A stretch of DNA of 64,000 nt from Tricholoma matsutake (GCA_026075535.2 AP026539.1:11036001-11100000), one strand, 5' to 3'. Numbered from the stretch's first letter, positions 20,391-32,875 are shown. The notes: generated by a model from the sequence alone, not told the origin. Numbers and translations: made by a program.

Positions 20391-20900
20391 AGCAGGGGCT
20401 CACAGCAGTGTGGGGCAAGTGCTGGGTTGGCTTTGTCATCCTGTCATCATCAGTGTGGTCAGCAGTTCTAGTTAGTAGTTAAAAAAGTTTGTTAGTAACA
20501 AAAAATGAAATAGAAGGAAAAAACTTACCAACAGCCCAATAGACACCTTTTTTGTTTGCCTTGCCTCCTTCTTGCTGTCTCCCCCTCCTCTCCCATTGTT
20601 CTGTCCTCATTCTGTTTTCATTTGGTTTGGTGACGGTGTTGCTGTTCTCTTGCCATTTTGTAGTTGGACCCATTCCCAGCCCACAAGCAATCACTTGGGG
20701 TGGTGGTTGGGGGTGCTTTTGTGGTCCCATAAGTGGCTGCCGCCATCATCCTGATGTCATTTTGTTGTTGTACATCAAAACCTATTAGCCACAAAAAATA
20801 TAAGTTAGTTGAAAAATAAAAAGCAAAGAATATATAAAAAGAAACTTACCAGGGGCCCAAACAACAATAATGTCATTCGGGCCTGTTGCTGTGGCTGGTT
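20391..20900 (-). other. Exon-like module with splice-donor motifs (right part of hAT-like 2)
   Basis: Minus-strand GT-AG introns at 20782-20849 (68 bp; GTAAGT donor, AACTAACTTA branch) and, less surely, 20468-20528 (61 bp). Both donors follow a copy of the GGGCCC(A/C) motif, and the first is part of an imperfect GGGGCCCAAA...TTCGGGCC inverted repeat. AGCAGGGGCT at 20391 is the second half of the ATCCACCC hairpin split by A2. No protein recognised. Confidence 0.5.
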
Positions 20901-21179
20901 CTATGGGTAGGAGGAAGGGAGGAGGTGGTGGTGTCATCAAGAGTGGTGGTTGATGTGGTGAGCATACAAATATGTGTAAACATATAAATGATCAATGATC
21001 AGTTGCTTTTAATGGGAACCCACATTTCGATCCCATATGGGTTTTGATACCCATCACCCAACCCATGACCTGTACCTATCAGAACCCATACACAAGGGTA
21101 AGGTATGGGTTTTGATGAGTACAGGTATGGGTTGCCCTGAAAAACCCCAGGGTAGCCCATGACATTCCCTAGATGGGGA

Positions 21180-22057
21180 ACTCATGCCCTGGTGAGTCAG
21201 GATCTTCTCTCTCTGCTATCACATCTACTGACCCTTGTTCTACTTCATTATAAGGCCTAGGAATCAAAGAAAGCAAACTATTTGGCCACATGGATCTCAC
21301 AAGGTAAGCATACCTTCTCCTGAAAACATGTTCTCTTTTATGTCTCTACTAACAACTGCAGGGCCTTTAAGGGGTCTATCAGATCATCTATTAGGACTAT
21401 TCTACCCAATTTTTATGCACATTTTGTAAGGGGAAGGCCTGGATATGCATGTAAGTAACAACCTCTCCCCCCCCCCACACAGGTGCATTGACAATGAGCC
21501 CCTTGTTACCATCTCTTCCTACATCACTCCCCACCTCTACTTACATCAATCTGCCCCTCTACATATACTGTTTTGGTTCCAGAGGCTGTGCAAGCCCAGT
21601 AGATAGTACCCTGTCTCACACTCCCCTCACTTCTCCATACTTCTCTTCTTCCCCACCCTGTAGAGCCTTGCCCAGTCATGTACTGAGCTAAATAAATCAT
21701 TATCTAGCCCCGTATATGTAGTGGAACCCCTCAATGGGAAGAGACCCCTGCTTATCCCTTGTTCAAGGGAGAATGTTGATTGTATGCTTAGACATAGGTG
21801 AAAAAACAAACATAGATGTTTATGATCACTATATATACATATATAAGTACCATATACCAAAAAAAATGAGGGAAAATGGTCAGGAATGAGTGAACAGGCA
21901 TGCTCATCATTGGGGATGATGAGCACGACAGTAGCCAAAGCTGAGGTACACATTGATCAACCGTGGGAGATGGCGGGTCCTCGGACCTATGCATAGTGTA
22001 CACTTACCTTGGTGATGTTTAAATGGCACCTGGGGACTCGGGAGGGAATTAATGCTG
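21180..22057. other. No gene seen; possible host DNA
   Basis: Contains CT-rich and AT-rich stretches and intron-like signals, but no recognisable protein. The last part (21930-22057) has a minus-strand GTAAGT donor after CATCACCAAG at about 22007. Before the LINE inserted it was contiguous with 29820 onward. Confidence 0.4.
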
Positions 22058-22471
22058 GTGTAGGGTTTTATTGTTTTTTTTTTGGTGGAATGCTTGAGCC
22101 TGAAGCTCCGGTCAACTCCGACAACTGACAAGGTCAGCATGGGAGGATGTGCTGAGTTAGGGAAATCATTGCTGAAGACCCGAAAATATCACCTAGAGGA
22201 AATACCTTTATGTATGCTACCATGTGCCAGCAGTGTTGGACTCGCCATCTCAAAGATTATAGGATAGGGCTGTGGCCCTAAACTATTATCTATTCTGCCC
22301 CAGAGGGTGGCGAGATGAAATACCAACTAAAACCCCTTGCTGCCAGATCCAGTTATTTGGCAGACTGTCTTCATCCTTTAGGACTCCACTCCAGGTTTGG
22401 AGTATAATTCCCTGTGTCAGAGCACTTCTGTCTTGCAGCTTCCTGTTTGTGGACAGGATGTCTAAGTGTAG

Positions 22472-25400
22472 TCATCGGTTTACTTGTGCTACCCATCTAT
22501 TGTGGATCTCATCTGGTGAGTGGAACTTGTCTGGAACCCCTTCAAATTTAATGACTTTTTTACATCGTAGTTTCCATATCAGGTGCACTGACTCAGTTAC
22601 AAGGATCTCAAAAAGGCAGTTCTTGCCATGGAGCTTCTTGCCCTTTTCATTTTTGAAGTCTGCTAGTACACAACCTAGGATGGTTCTGAAATGTATTTCT
22701 GGCCAGGATTCTTCATGTCTTAACCATAGGTTTTTTGCTAAATTCCAGATGATACTAATGGCATTTGAATTGGGACATTCAATGGTGATGTGTTCCATTG
22801 ATTCACACTCTCCACATAGTATGCATCTGTCACAGTGTTCCATGTTAGGGATTCTACTCCAAAAACTGCCTATTTTATAGGCGTTATGTAAACTTTTCCA
22901 GAGGTAGTTTCTGATTTGTTTTGAGAGGTCACGTTTATGGATTGCTGACCATATTTTATCAGGTGTTGGTGTTTCACCTGTTAGATCTTGGACAGCATAA
23001 GTCATAGTTGCCAGTTGTATCTCTGTTTGTCGTCTAGACTTGTTTGCTCATTTCCATTTGGTGATACCTTGGTATAGGGAGCGTTGGGTGCTGTTCTTTA
23101 GCTTCATCCCTGCCAAGGTCCATTTATGGTCAGTACTAATGTCAATTTCATTGCATTGTGGCTTCTCAAGTGCAGCTTTTGCAAGGTGTTGGGCAGTTGC
23201 TTTCCTATCTGCTGGGGTCATTGTAGACCATTGTTGGAGCTTGGTTGGGGCTGATCGTTGGCAGAGGTTAGAGACAAGGGATTTGTATAGGTTCTTGTTG
23301 TTGGTGTGTGCCCAATCAGAGTCCTCATTTCTTGTGAGGTTGATGGTAATCTCTGATAGGATTGTTTTTTGCTGTATGTATATTTTTAGTGGGAGATGTG
23401 GAGGGGTTGATTGGAGAGCGCATATTAGAGCACCTAATTCACCACAGGTTGGGGATGTCATGTTTTCTGGCATGTTGATGGAGCCTTGATATTCATCTGG
23501 CATTTGTAGGAGGAACCCTCCACCATTTTCATAGTCACCATCTTGGTTTATGTGGCTGCAACTTGCTGAGATAAGGAGAGAGGCAGGTTGTTGGGGGTCA
23601 GGAGCAATAATCTGGAGGGGGGGGGGCTATTGGATATGCTGGCATTGGGTGCATTGGGAGTGGTAAAGAGAAGATACGGAAGCTGTCTTTGTAGGGGCCA
23701 CATGAGGTTGAGTATGCAAAGAATGTGAGCTCAGATTTTTTCTTGATTGCTTCTGTTAGCAAGTCGGGGGAGGGGTTTTCAGGTGGAGCCAAGGCATCTC
23801 TATTCAGAGGGTGGTCCAGGTTCCATTTTGGGTGGAGGTGATTTAGAATTTGTATGGCATGTTTCCAGCAATTGTTGGGGTAAGCACATCCAAGGTGTAT
23901 CCCATCTTCTATGCATTTTGAACAGTTGCAGAATTGTGAGTCTGCATGACCAGACATATCACGGTTGGCAATTTTTTGTAGTTGTCCCACTGTTGTAACT
24001 TTATGATGTGTGCAAAGGCAATTAGCAGCATGGGTATTGTTTTGTTTACTTATTATCTCATCAGCTCCAATGTGGAACCAAACAGGGAATGCGTCTAGTG
24101 TTTCACTTGCATAGGATAGGGCTTCAAGGTGTAGGTTGTATTTTCTTGCAGCTTTGGTAATCCATTGGAGTGACTGAGGCAAGCTATGGAGTCGTAGTGT
24201 CCAGGTTTGTGCAAAAACATTAACCCTTGCTTCTTCACGGACAATGGGAAATTTCTGTGCAAAGTGGTTAAACAGGGCATGTGCAAAAAAGGCCCAAGGT
24301 GGACATTTGGCTGTCAGAGCTAGGAGATTGCATAGCCAGGTGAGTTCTATGGCATCATTGCACTGTGCTAAATTGAGGACTTGTTTCCCTCCTTTGTCTA
24401 TAGGAGCATACATTGTCTCAATGCTGATGGGAGGTTTTCCTTCACCGTCCCAGATAAAAGCTTTGATTTTCTGTTCAAGTTTTTGTTCAATAATTTTCGG
24501 CATACCTTGTGCTTTTGTAAGGTATTGATTGGGTCATGCTGCCGATTGTCCATTGTATTATAGTTTTTCTCCCATCAACTGATGGGTGGTTTTTTTCCCA
24601 TCTTCCTAAATATTCGTCAATCTTTTCTAGGATTGGGGACCAGATGGTATTTTCATCTACATTATTTCCTAGCCAGGCTCCTAGGATTCTTATGGCAGTG
24701 CCATCTTTTGCAATTCAGAGGTTTGCTGGTAGGGGAGGATGGTTGGGATTAAGTATGTGTGTGTTGTATAAGTTTTCACGGTAGTTGTGTGAGCCAATTG
24801 GGATTATTTCTGTCTTAGTTGTATTGAACTTGGCACCGGATGCAGTACACCATTTATGTAAAATGGATTGGAGGGAGGTGTAGTCATCGTCTTTTGTCAG
24901 ATAGACAGTGGTGTCATCTGCAAACATGGAGACTACAGTGCGGTATTCCATGCCTGGGGCTTGGAAGCCTTGGAGATTAGATTTATGTAGTGCTTCTGCT
25001 AGGGGTTCAATTGCAAGGTTGAAGAGGAGGCATGATAGCGGGTCTCCTTGTCTTACCCCTCTAGTGACTTGGAAAGTGGGGCTTTGAATTCCATTGATGA
25101 TTACTACTGTTTCAGCATGGGCATATAAGGATTGAACGGTGTTGATGAAATGAGGGGGGAGGTTACAGTGGGATAGGACTTTCCACACATAGTCATGTGC
25201 AATCTTGTCATAGGCTTTTTCTTGGTCAAGTGCTATAATTGCCCCATTGAGGTTCTCTACTTCAGCATAGTTAAGGATCATCTGTGTAAGTCTTATTTGG
25301 TCTGTAATACTTTGGCCTTGTATGAAACCTGCTTGGTTTGGATGAATTATATTGGGTGCAGTTTTGGCTAGTCATAAAGATAAGATCTTGGTGAAGATTT

Positions 25401-27451
25401 TGTAGTCCCCATTTAGGAGGGTTATGGGGCGATAATTCTCAATTTTGTGGTGGTCTTTCTTTTTGTATAATGGGCATAGCTACCCATCTGAAAATCCAGA
25501 TTCAGGATCAACTCCATGGATTTCAATGTCATTGAAGACAATAGTGAGGCAGTTTATGATGTCAAGGAGATTTGTTTCTTGTCCATCTGTGTGGGTTTTT
25601 GCAGTTTCATTTAGCCATTTCCCAAATTCATATGGGAGGCCATCAATACCTGTTGCTTTATTGTTTGGTAGCATTTTCAGGACCATCGCAATTTCATCAC
25701 CGGTGATTGGCTGGTTAAGGTAGTCATGCTGGTCAGTTGTCAGTCTTGCATTAACATTACTAAGGATTTCCTCGGTTGCAGCAGTGTGCTGGGGCTCCAC
25801 TGCTAAGTCGGCTGATTGGAGATTTTCATAGAAAGTTTTTGCTAGGTTGGCCATCTTTTTAGATTGTGCCTCATATATAGGTTGGTTGTCTGGGGAGTTT
25901 AGGGTTTGAAGTTCAAGAATGGTATCTCTTGGTTTTTTTTATTTTACACTATGAGCCCAAAATTTGCTGGCAGCATTTTCATCCTCGTATCACATTTTGG
26001 CTGCTAAATTATCCTGTACATTGGTGGAGGTTGCGCTCTTTCTGGTTTATCCTCTCTTGCAGAGTGGCATGTAATAGACATTTTTCTTCTGTGTCAAGAG
26101 ATGGGTCTCTTAGGGAGCTTTTCATCTTATCATGCATTTTTTGGATCTCAATTTTTGCTTGGGGAATTGCCTTTTTGGCAAAGGCTTTACAAGTAGTACG
26201 GGCTTTATCCTTAAAGTCTTTGAAAATAGTTTGGGGGTTTTCCAATGCTGTGCAGTTGTTAGTATTTTCTTCTAGAGATTTGTGTAGGTCTACACCAAGG
26301 GATATCATTTCTCTTGTTAGGTTTTTGTCTTTCATAATGAAGAGTGGGAGTGTCCATCTACCTTTCCCTATATTGGGCATGCAGTTATTGGAGATTCTTG
26401 CTGATATTAGCTGGTGGTCTGTCATGATTCCTGGGGCGGAGATGTCCCAGTCATTGCTGAATGGTATTAGGGCATTATGCAGATAGATTCTGTCGATTCG
26501 GGAGCTGCTACCACCTTGTGCAGGGGATTGGGAATAGGTGAAGGTAATATTATCAGGGTTTGCTTGATGCCAGCCATCATGGAGGTCAAGGTTTGATTTG
26601 AGCACTGAGAAGGAGTCTGTTATATTTTCACTGCCATATCTGGAGGGGAGCCTGTCAAGGGCATCTTCTACAAAATTGAAGTCACCTAGCAGAATATCTG
26701 GGGGAGGACTTAGAGGATCTCTCAGTTTGGACACAATGTCAGACCAGAATTGTTGGTTCTCATTTACAGAATTGGGGGCGTAAATAACTAAGATGTGAAT
26801 TTTCATGCTTCAGTGCCATGGGATTGATACTAGCATGGCACGGCCTGGGATGAGTACATATTTCTTAATGTTGTGGACATTAGCAATATTTTTGTTTAGC
26901 ACAATTGCTACACCACCCAAGATGGTGTGTTGCGGATCAATGGAAGAAATGATGTGAAGTCTTTGTTTGAATAGATTATTAAGGCTCATTTCTGCAACGG
27001 GGGTGAGATGAGTTTCTTGGAGGGCTAGAATACCAATTTTCTCTGTTCGGACAAGTTGGTTAACATGGTTCCATTTGTCAATGCTGCCGTGCCAGCATCC
27101 TCTCATATTTAGCGAGGCTAATTTTAGTGAAGCTTTTGTCCTTTTGTGGAATGTTTGGAGAAGTTGCTCCTGGTGAGGGAGTTGGGACAGACAGTGTCTC
27201 CATCATCTAGACCGATGTGGTCTGTTATTAGCTTGTGGGGCTAAGGAGTTTGTTCCTGAATCCCTTGGGGTAATTCCGGGAGGAGCAGTGTGCTCATTCT
27301 GTGGGGGGGCATCAGTCTGAGGAGTATGAGAGGCACTCACCTGGGAGCCATCTGGATTCCCAGCTTGACGATCATCAGGGTGACGGGTGATGGCTTCCTG
27401 AACCCCTCCAGACAAAGCTGGGTTGGGGTTCAGGCCATACAATCCTCCCAT
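22472..27451 (-). pseudogene. LINE ORF2: endonuclease-RT-RNase H-zinc finger
   Basis: Read from 27451 down. APE endonuclease: SLNMRGCWHGSIDKW, LALQETHLT, IYAPNSVNE, ILLGDFNFVEDALDRLPS, SSRIDRIYLH and GIMTDHQLIS (27130-26400), carrying the usual N, E, D and DH catalytic motifs. RT: NNKATGIDGLPYEF (25680), IALDQEKAYDKI, RGVRQGDPLSCLLFNLAIEP and MFADDTTVYL (24900-25260). RNase H-like region with TCGELGALICALQ (23440). C-terminal CILCGECESMEHITIECP zinc-binding motif (22760-22830). Broken by in-frame TGAs (for example just after VSIPWH, 26807-26809) and about three frameshifts. The layout matches fungal Tad/L1-like LINEs; the exact clade needs a tree. Confidence 0.9.
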
Positions 27452-27891
27452 GCAATTTTCTGTATTATTAGCAGTTGAACAATTACATACCTGTTTTTAC
27501 AACCTTGATTATGGGATGCGCAAAATCTCGTTTGCGTCAAAGGACTCTGTCGTGAAGGAGAGCAGTTAGTAGGGGTGAGGCATTACTTACTGATCCTTAG
27601 GACTTCAGCTTCTCAGCACAGCTCGTCCATTGACCTTAATAGGTCGCCATTTACTTGTTTGTACCCAGGGGCTTTCCTGTCCCGTTAGCAAGCTAACAAC
27701 CAGTAAATGTGGGCCCCACAGCGGTACCATGATTAACAACTATTCCTTCTATTTCTTGAGCAAGGTGCTGATTCCCTCATGAAAAGGCAGTTGTTGCAAT
27801 AAGGTGATCGAGCTCATGTATTGGAAACTGTATGACATAAAGGGACATGATAGTATGGAAGGTTTTAACAAAAGTATATATTTATGGGATC

Positions 27892-29410
27892 TTATTTACA
27901 ACCCCTTCCATGCCTTCCTCTGGCAGGGGTGTGAGGAACCCAGCCAGTGTTCTTGTATTGGGCAGGGGGTGATTTGGGGGAGGTCACAGTGTAGATGTTG
28001 GTATCTTCTTTGATGCTGGCAGATGGGCCAAGCCATCCCACAAGGTGGGGGAAGGGGCAGAGACCAGAGGGGTGGTTGTAGGATTTGCAGTTCAAACAAA
28101 ATAATTGGTTGTCAAAACGGCAGGCAGTGCCCATGCCGTAGTCGAGAGAGTTAAAACAGAGGTTTCTGATTAGGTCAGTCCAGGCATGGAAGTTGTCGAA
28201 GGATAGGTGAGGGGGGGTCATCACAGTAGACGTTCCAGATTGTGTGGAGATTGTCAGGGGAAATGGCAATTTTTAGGCTTGAGATGCATATGGAGCGGAG
28301 GACTTTGATGGCTGCCTCTGCATCAGGATTAGGGAGTTTGCTGTGAATAAAGGAGGAAATGTCTGGGTTTGAGGTTATTGTGGAGCGAACGAGGGCTGCG
28401 ACCAGCGCATTGCTCTCAGGAGCATTTGGGTAAGTTAGGTTTTCAACGGTGCAGATGTAAGAGGGTAAGGCTTGTTGGAAGGGGGTGAAGAAAACGGTGA
28501 GCTCAGTGGTTGAGCAGACTGCAAGCTGGGTGAGAGTGTCTACGATGTCCTGGGAGAGGCCCATAATGAGAAAGTACCAGGGGGAGGTGAGACATTCCCC
28601 ATTGTCAAACTTGTTTGATGGGGGGCTAACGATTACGTCTTTGGGGGATCGAGGAGTGATAATCTTGGAAATGAGAGAGAGGATCCTCCCTATGACACCC
28701 TGGGCATTTTTCTCATAGTGAGCGCGCCATTGGCGGGCCCAGATTTTCGGGCCAGGCTTGAGAGACCAGTGGAAGACTAGCTCGTCTGACACATTGTGCC
28801 ATATGGGGTGGCAGATTTGTGGTGTGGGGAAGCCATTGGAGGGGGGGGCAGTGATCCAGAGACCATTATTGAGTGTCATGGTACCATTACATATTTCACC
28901 TTGTAAGGTAAAGGGGGGATGGGAATGGGGAGGCCGGCGTTCAATTGTTCAGGGGATCCTCGCAGGGGGGGATGAGGAGTCATCCTTTGGTGGGGTCAGA
29001 TTAGAGAAATTGGAAGTGCAGGAGAAGCTTACTTGAGGGGCATCACTCAGTTTGTTAGCCGAGTGGCTATCAGCCATTGAGGAGGTGGAGGCACCCTGTT
29101 TGTCTTTGGCTGCTTTCTCGACTCGGGCATCTGAGTGGCTTCCAGAATGGCTGCATTTATTGGGGCCAGAGTTGGTGTTCATAAACTCAGAGGGAGGCAT
29201 GGGAAGGTTCATGTGAAGTGTTGTGGAGATTGTTGCAGATAGAAGGAAGAGGCTGGGGGCCACAGTTGTGGATTGGGGCGTTTTTGTACTAGATGAGGTC
29301 ACTGGGTCATCAGGTGCCGAGAATGCATGTTGTGATGCTAAAGACGAGGGTGATCCCTTTGAGCATTGGAGTGTATTGATTGTGGCGTTTCTTGGGCGAT
29401 GCATGCACAT
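27892..29410 (-). pseudogene. LINE ORF1 (gag-like, zinc knuckle)
   Basis: Starts at ATG 29410 with a low-complexity Ser/Pro/Thr/Asn-rich N-terminus, continues past one TGA (CGA site near 28946) into a globular region (MTLNNGLWITAPPS from 28879), shifts frame at a G7 homopolymer near 28212, and ends in a segment with knuckle CLNCKSYNHPSGLC (CX2CX4HX4C). An RNA-binding ORF1 is expected upstream of ORF2 in Tad-like LINEs. The roughly 440 bases between it and ORF2 (27452-27891) look non-coding. Confidence 0.82.
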
Positions 29411-30282
29411 TAGGGCAGGCTATGTCAGGGGGTGGCACTTGTCCCTTTGTTCAAAGGTTTGTGTCATTGGTGGGGGGATTGTTTGTGCTCTTGGCTCAGT
29501 TAACGAGTGGCTGGGTGACTCTCAAGATTCTGGAGAGGCTTATGGCGAAATGGGGGCTCCCAAAGCGGGTCTTAGAGCACATTGGTGCATTCAAGGTTGA
29601 AAAACATCTCTGTTTGGTGGTAGAGAGATATCCAGTGATGCAGAGTAACAGCGCCACCGTACTTCGTATATGGTAGTATGAGTTCAAGACCCCCTTCCTC
29701 TGAAGATTACTTTGGTTTATGGGCGCGTTTAGTAGGTCAGGTGAGTTACTGGATGAGAAGAGCATTACTGTGAACTTCTGTTTAGAGTAATGTGTCCAGA
29801 ATCGTGTAGGGTTTTATTGAGATCGGAAGCTAGGTCACGAGCATGATGACCTATTATAATAAGGTCGGTACAGCATAAACATCTGTCACCAACGATGAAA
29901 CAAACATCTCGTATATATGGCGATTTGATGAGGAAAGTTGCGAGAGACCGCAATCTTTAACCCTTAATCCTTAATTCCTGCTTTTATAATCACCTTATTG
30001 TTTTGTGGCCGGCCGGTAGCTTTTCCCACAGGGTTTTTGATGCACCCGCGACTGAGCATTCATAATACCTACATCTTCACCTTCAACATATTTACGTGCC
30101 ATCTGTGGAAGATGTGCCTTTAATATTGGTCCGTCGAGGCATGTCCTTAGCTCTAGTTAGCATAGGCGGATATCAAGCAAGTAACAAGTAACAAACATGT
30201 GCAATCAAATGGTCCTTTGAATGTCCAGGACAGAAACCTCAACCACGCAACCTCCGCACTCGGCAACGAAACGCATAGCCAA

Positions 30283-31069
30283 ATGGATTCCCATAGCTGT
30301 AGTAAGGACATTGGTCCCATAAACCAGCAGAACGCTTCATTTCCTCCTTTTTTTTCTCAGTTTGCAGGAACAACAGTTGCGCTAGCACTACCGCTAGTCC
30401 TGCTGGTTAGACAACGGAGAACTACTTTACGAAATGCACTGCAAGACTCATCGGCACATCCTCCACGCCGCGTTGGGAGTACAACGGTTGCACATATTAG
30501 TCGAACCCTCGGTGCTGTCTCATCGGAATCTGCGTCGATTAAAGCACCATCCCCAGAGGATTCACCAAGAATAGGTGAATTAGTGTCGGTCATTTCCAAG
30601 ACAGACCTAAGTACCGCGTTGTATGCTGGGAAAGCGTTTATGATCGCTACAGGTATTGTGACGGTCGGCGCGTTGGCAATTTCTTTTGGTGTGAAGACGG
30701 TGATGGGGGTGAAAGATGTATGTCTTATCATTGTTTAGCCATTCTAACACGGTGCAATATTATGTCTCGCAGACTCAAGACTTCGCTCAACGAATGCGTT
30801 TGGCAATCTGGAAGCATATGCCCCACTTGACTGCACGGATCCGTCGACCGCTAGAAACTGAAGACGAGGGTGCTTCGTTCGTTGGCCCTTCTGAAGTAGA
30901 CCCAAACTGGAATTGGGAAGATGCGGAAAAGCGCTTGGAAGCCGCGTATGAGAAAGGCGGCTTTCCAGAATGGATGCACCTCGCCTTGAAGGAGATGGAA
31001 GCGGAGATGCATGTAGAAAATGCCAAACGGCAGAGAGCGCTAGACGGAAGGAAAGATGCGTTATCGTGA
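30283..31069 (+). CDS. TMEM242-like two-exon host gene
   Basis: Only convincing host gene. Exon 1 30283-30717, intron 30718-30772 (55 bp, GTATGT...CTAAC...CGCAG), exon 2 30773-31069, giving about 243 residues. Two hydrophobic segments: FAGTTVALALPLVLLV near residue 30 and AFMIATGIVTVGALAISFGV near residue 130. The second is followed by KTVMGVKDTQDFAQRMR, which fits the G-V-x-D/N-x-x-x-F-x-x-x-M/R pattern after the second helix of TMEM242, an inner-mitochondrial-membrane factor for ATP synthase c-ring assembly. The C-terminus is charged and helical. The frame is open upstream of ATG 30283 to GTG 30199, so an upstream exon is possible. No premature TGA, unlike the surrounding transposons. Homology is a motif-level judgement. 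Confidence 0.6.
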
Positions 31070-32548
31070 CGGTTCCGCTGAACTTACAATCTAGGAAGGT
31101 TGCCACTTCATCTTGCATTGTTTCTTGTGAAAATGAGTTCCAGGACCACAAATGAGTGAGCAATAAAGAGTAGGCTGCTTATGTACACTACACTGAGGCT
31201 GAGGCAATGCATAATTTGGTTTTCCGATCACTGTACAGAGGCAAATAGCAAAAAAAGAACTAAAAATCAGAAAGAATTTATAGATCCTTTTCCTCATGAG
31301 TTGTATGGTTAGAAACACATGAATTGGGTGGGGAATTCTTCACAATTGGCCACCCATGAATTAAATATGGCTTTTTTTGTGCCCCTGAAATGGATAATAA
31401 GCCAGTAACAAGTACTTTTGCTGAACAAGTGGATCAATTCCTCTTAGAAATACATGCATATTGGAATGTATGGTACAGGCAAAGTCTTCTCAGAAATATT
31501 CAGGCTTTGGTTGGAGTTTATGCATGGAGAAGCTAGCAATTGCCTGGAATTCTGTAGTTACATTTAATTACTATGCACCTAGCAGTGGGTATACTATGCC
31601 ACAAGTTGCTTGGGACCTTCCTGGTAGCTGTGGCCCACTTTCCAGCACTTGTTATAGTAGAAAATAAGTGTGTGCAAATCATTGAGGGGTACCAGAACAA
31701 GACATATCTTCGAGCACAGTTAAATGTCATCTTTGAATTACAGCAGGGGATTAACAGGGGATATTGAAATAAAGACAGTGGAAATGAATTATAATATTTT
31801 TCAGAAGATACAACTGTGAATCCAGAGTGTGGAGCAATAAATTATTGAATGGCTAATAAGTGGCAGATATGTAATTTGTGGCAGTGCTACTGCTGCCCAA
31901 TAACATTACCTCAGTTTTCTCAGCTCACAGCAGCCAAAATCCTTGTTCAAAAAGACATAGAGATTATGTTACTACTGTACTACTCACATGCAACACAATG
32001 AAGCAATACAGACAGAGCTACATCTAAGGGAGATGAAAGTTATCTATACCCAGCAATTGCTGTGGCTAATAATGTTATCAGACACCCAGCAGAGTGATTG
32101 GTAAGCCCATAATTTTGCATAGGCAGCATAGACAAATGGAAAATACTGTTGAGACCCTATTCTGGAGTCCTGAAAATGTTGGAGAATATTCAAATAAAGT
32201 TGAAATATCTTTCCGGCTAACATCTCATCCCCCTGCAAGGTTGACTATCATATAGAGCCAGTTCAAAAGTAGATATTGAAGCATGTTGAACAATATATAG
32301 AGTCATTTGTATTGCCAAGAATGCCATCCATCAGAGTTATGTAGATGATCAATTGACACAGACTCAAGTCAGTCAATGATAACATGCTGATAACAACCTA
32401 TGAATCATGATGGACAGACTTTCAGAGGCTGATCAGCACCAATTACTTGAATGACAGATGTTACATTGATTGTTAGCATTATGATGACTGCTGTTGCCTC
32501 TTTGCTGGAAACAGACTATGTTTGCAATCCATATTGGGTTTTTAAAAG
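31070..32548. other. No gene seen; intergenic
   Basis: About 1.5 kb of AT-rich DNA downstream of the host gene. No open frame resembles a known protein and no repeat boundary could be established. Confidence 0.5.
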
Positions 32549-32710
32549 TGAGGGGGGGACTTCTTAGTGAGTCCAGTGAGAGTCAAAGAGAGACCTAGAT
32601 GTCTCGTATACTCCTATTGCAAGTAGTGAGTGTACTACATTCTATAAATAGTATGTACTATTAATAGCATTATGTACTCGGACCGGGCACAGCTTGCCTG
32701 TATCCCAACA
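32549..32710 (-). repeat. 3' LTR of copia G (left edge uncertain)
   Basis: On the minus strand TGTTGGGATACAGG begins right after the polypurine tract TTGAGGGGGAG, a standard copia 3' arrangement, so the right edge at 32710 is good. The left edge is a guess at a TG on the plus strand (32549). No partner LTR is in the window. Confidence 0.55.
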
Positions 32711-32875
32711 CTCCCCCTCAAGCCTACAACAGTTTGAGCACAGGGGAATGGTTACTTCATCCAGGTGCATCAAAACCTCTGTGTGGTGGAAAACCCAGTG
32801 GGAAAAACCTATCCACATGTGAGGAAAGCTACTGGGTTACTAGTGCGTTGACTGGATTCCCATCTCTTCTCTATG

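Larger units (their letters stand above)
11246..21171. mobile_element. hAT-like element 2, split by gypsy A2
   Basis: Inverted ends TAGGGAATGTCACAGG (left) and TAGGGAATGTCATGGG (reading in from the right), with a perfect 8-bp duplication GATGGGGA (11238-11245 and 21172-21179). Without the gypsy A2 insertion it is about 1.65 kb. Both subterminal regions contain GGGTATGGGTT-type repeats. Cargo: a GTTGTCATCATTGTC tract (11370-11485), a gypsy 5' fragment (11590-12060), an ATCCACCC hairpin in which A2 sits, and two introns with donor-proximal GGGCCCAA motifs (20468-20528, 20782-20849). Confidence 0.85.
22074..29803 (-). mobile_element. Full-length non-LTR retrotransposon (LINE)
   Basis: 7.73 kb minus-strand element flanked by a 16-bp duplication GTGTAGGGTTTTATTG (22058-22073 and 29804-29819). 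The 3' end is an A10 tail (T10 at 22074-22083). It encodes ORF1 with a zinc knuckle, and ORF2 with APE-type endonuclease, RT, RNase H-like and C-terminal zinc finger regions. The precise TSD implies both ends are present, so 5' truncation is absent. The 5' part (29410-29803) is non-coding and contains a plus-strand tRNA-like stretch (about 29630-29700, B box GAGTTCAAGACC). Confidence 0.9.

Noticed and set aside
29630..29700. tRNA-Arg(TCG)-like sequence
   Set aside because: A good B box and a possible anticodon stem-loop exist, but the T stem does not pair and position 37 is not a purine. It lies inside the LINE, so it is a tRNA-derived relic at most.
29765..29953. 62-residue minus-strand ORF
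   Set aside because: No recognisable motif, and it crosses the LINE target duplication. It may be untranslated or exon sequence of a host transcript, but cannot be supported as a gene.
30020..30170. Open stretch on the minus strand reading LKAHLPQMARKYVEGEDVGI
   Set aside because: About 48 codons after an acceptor-like site; coherent but too short and unrecognised, and it overlaps the promoter region of the TMEM242-like gene.
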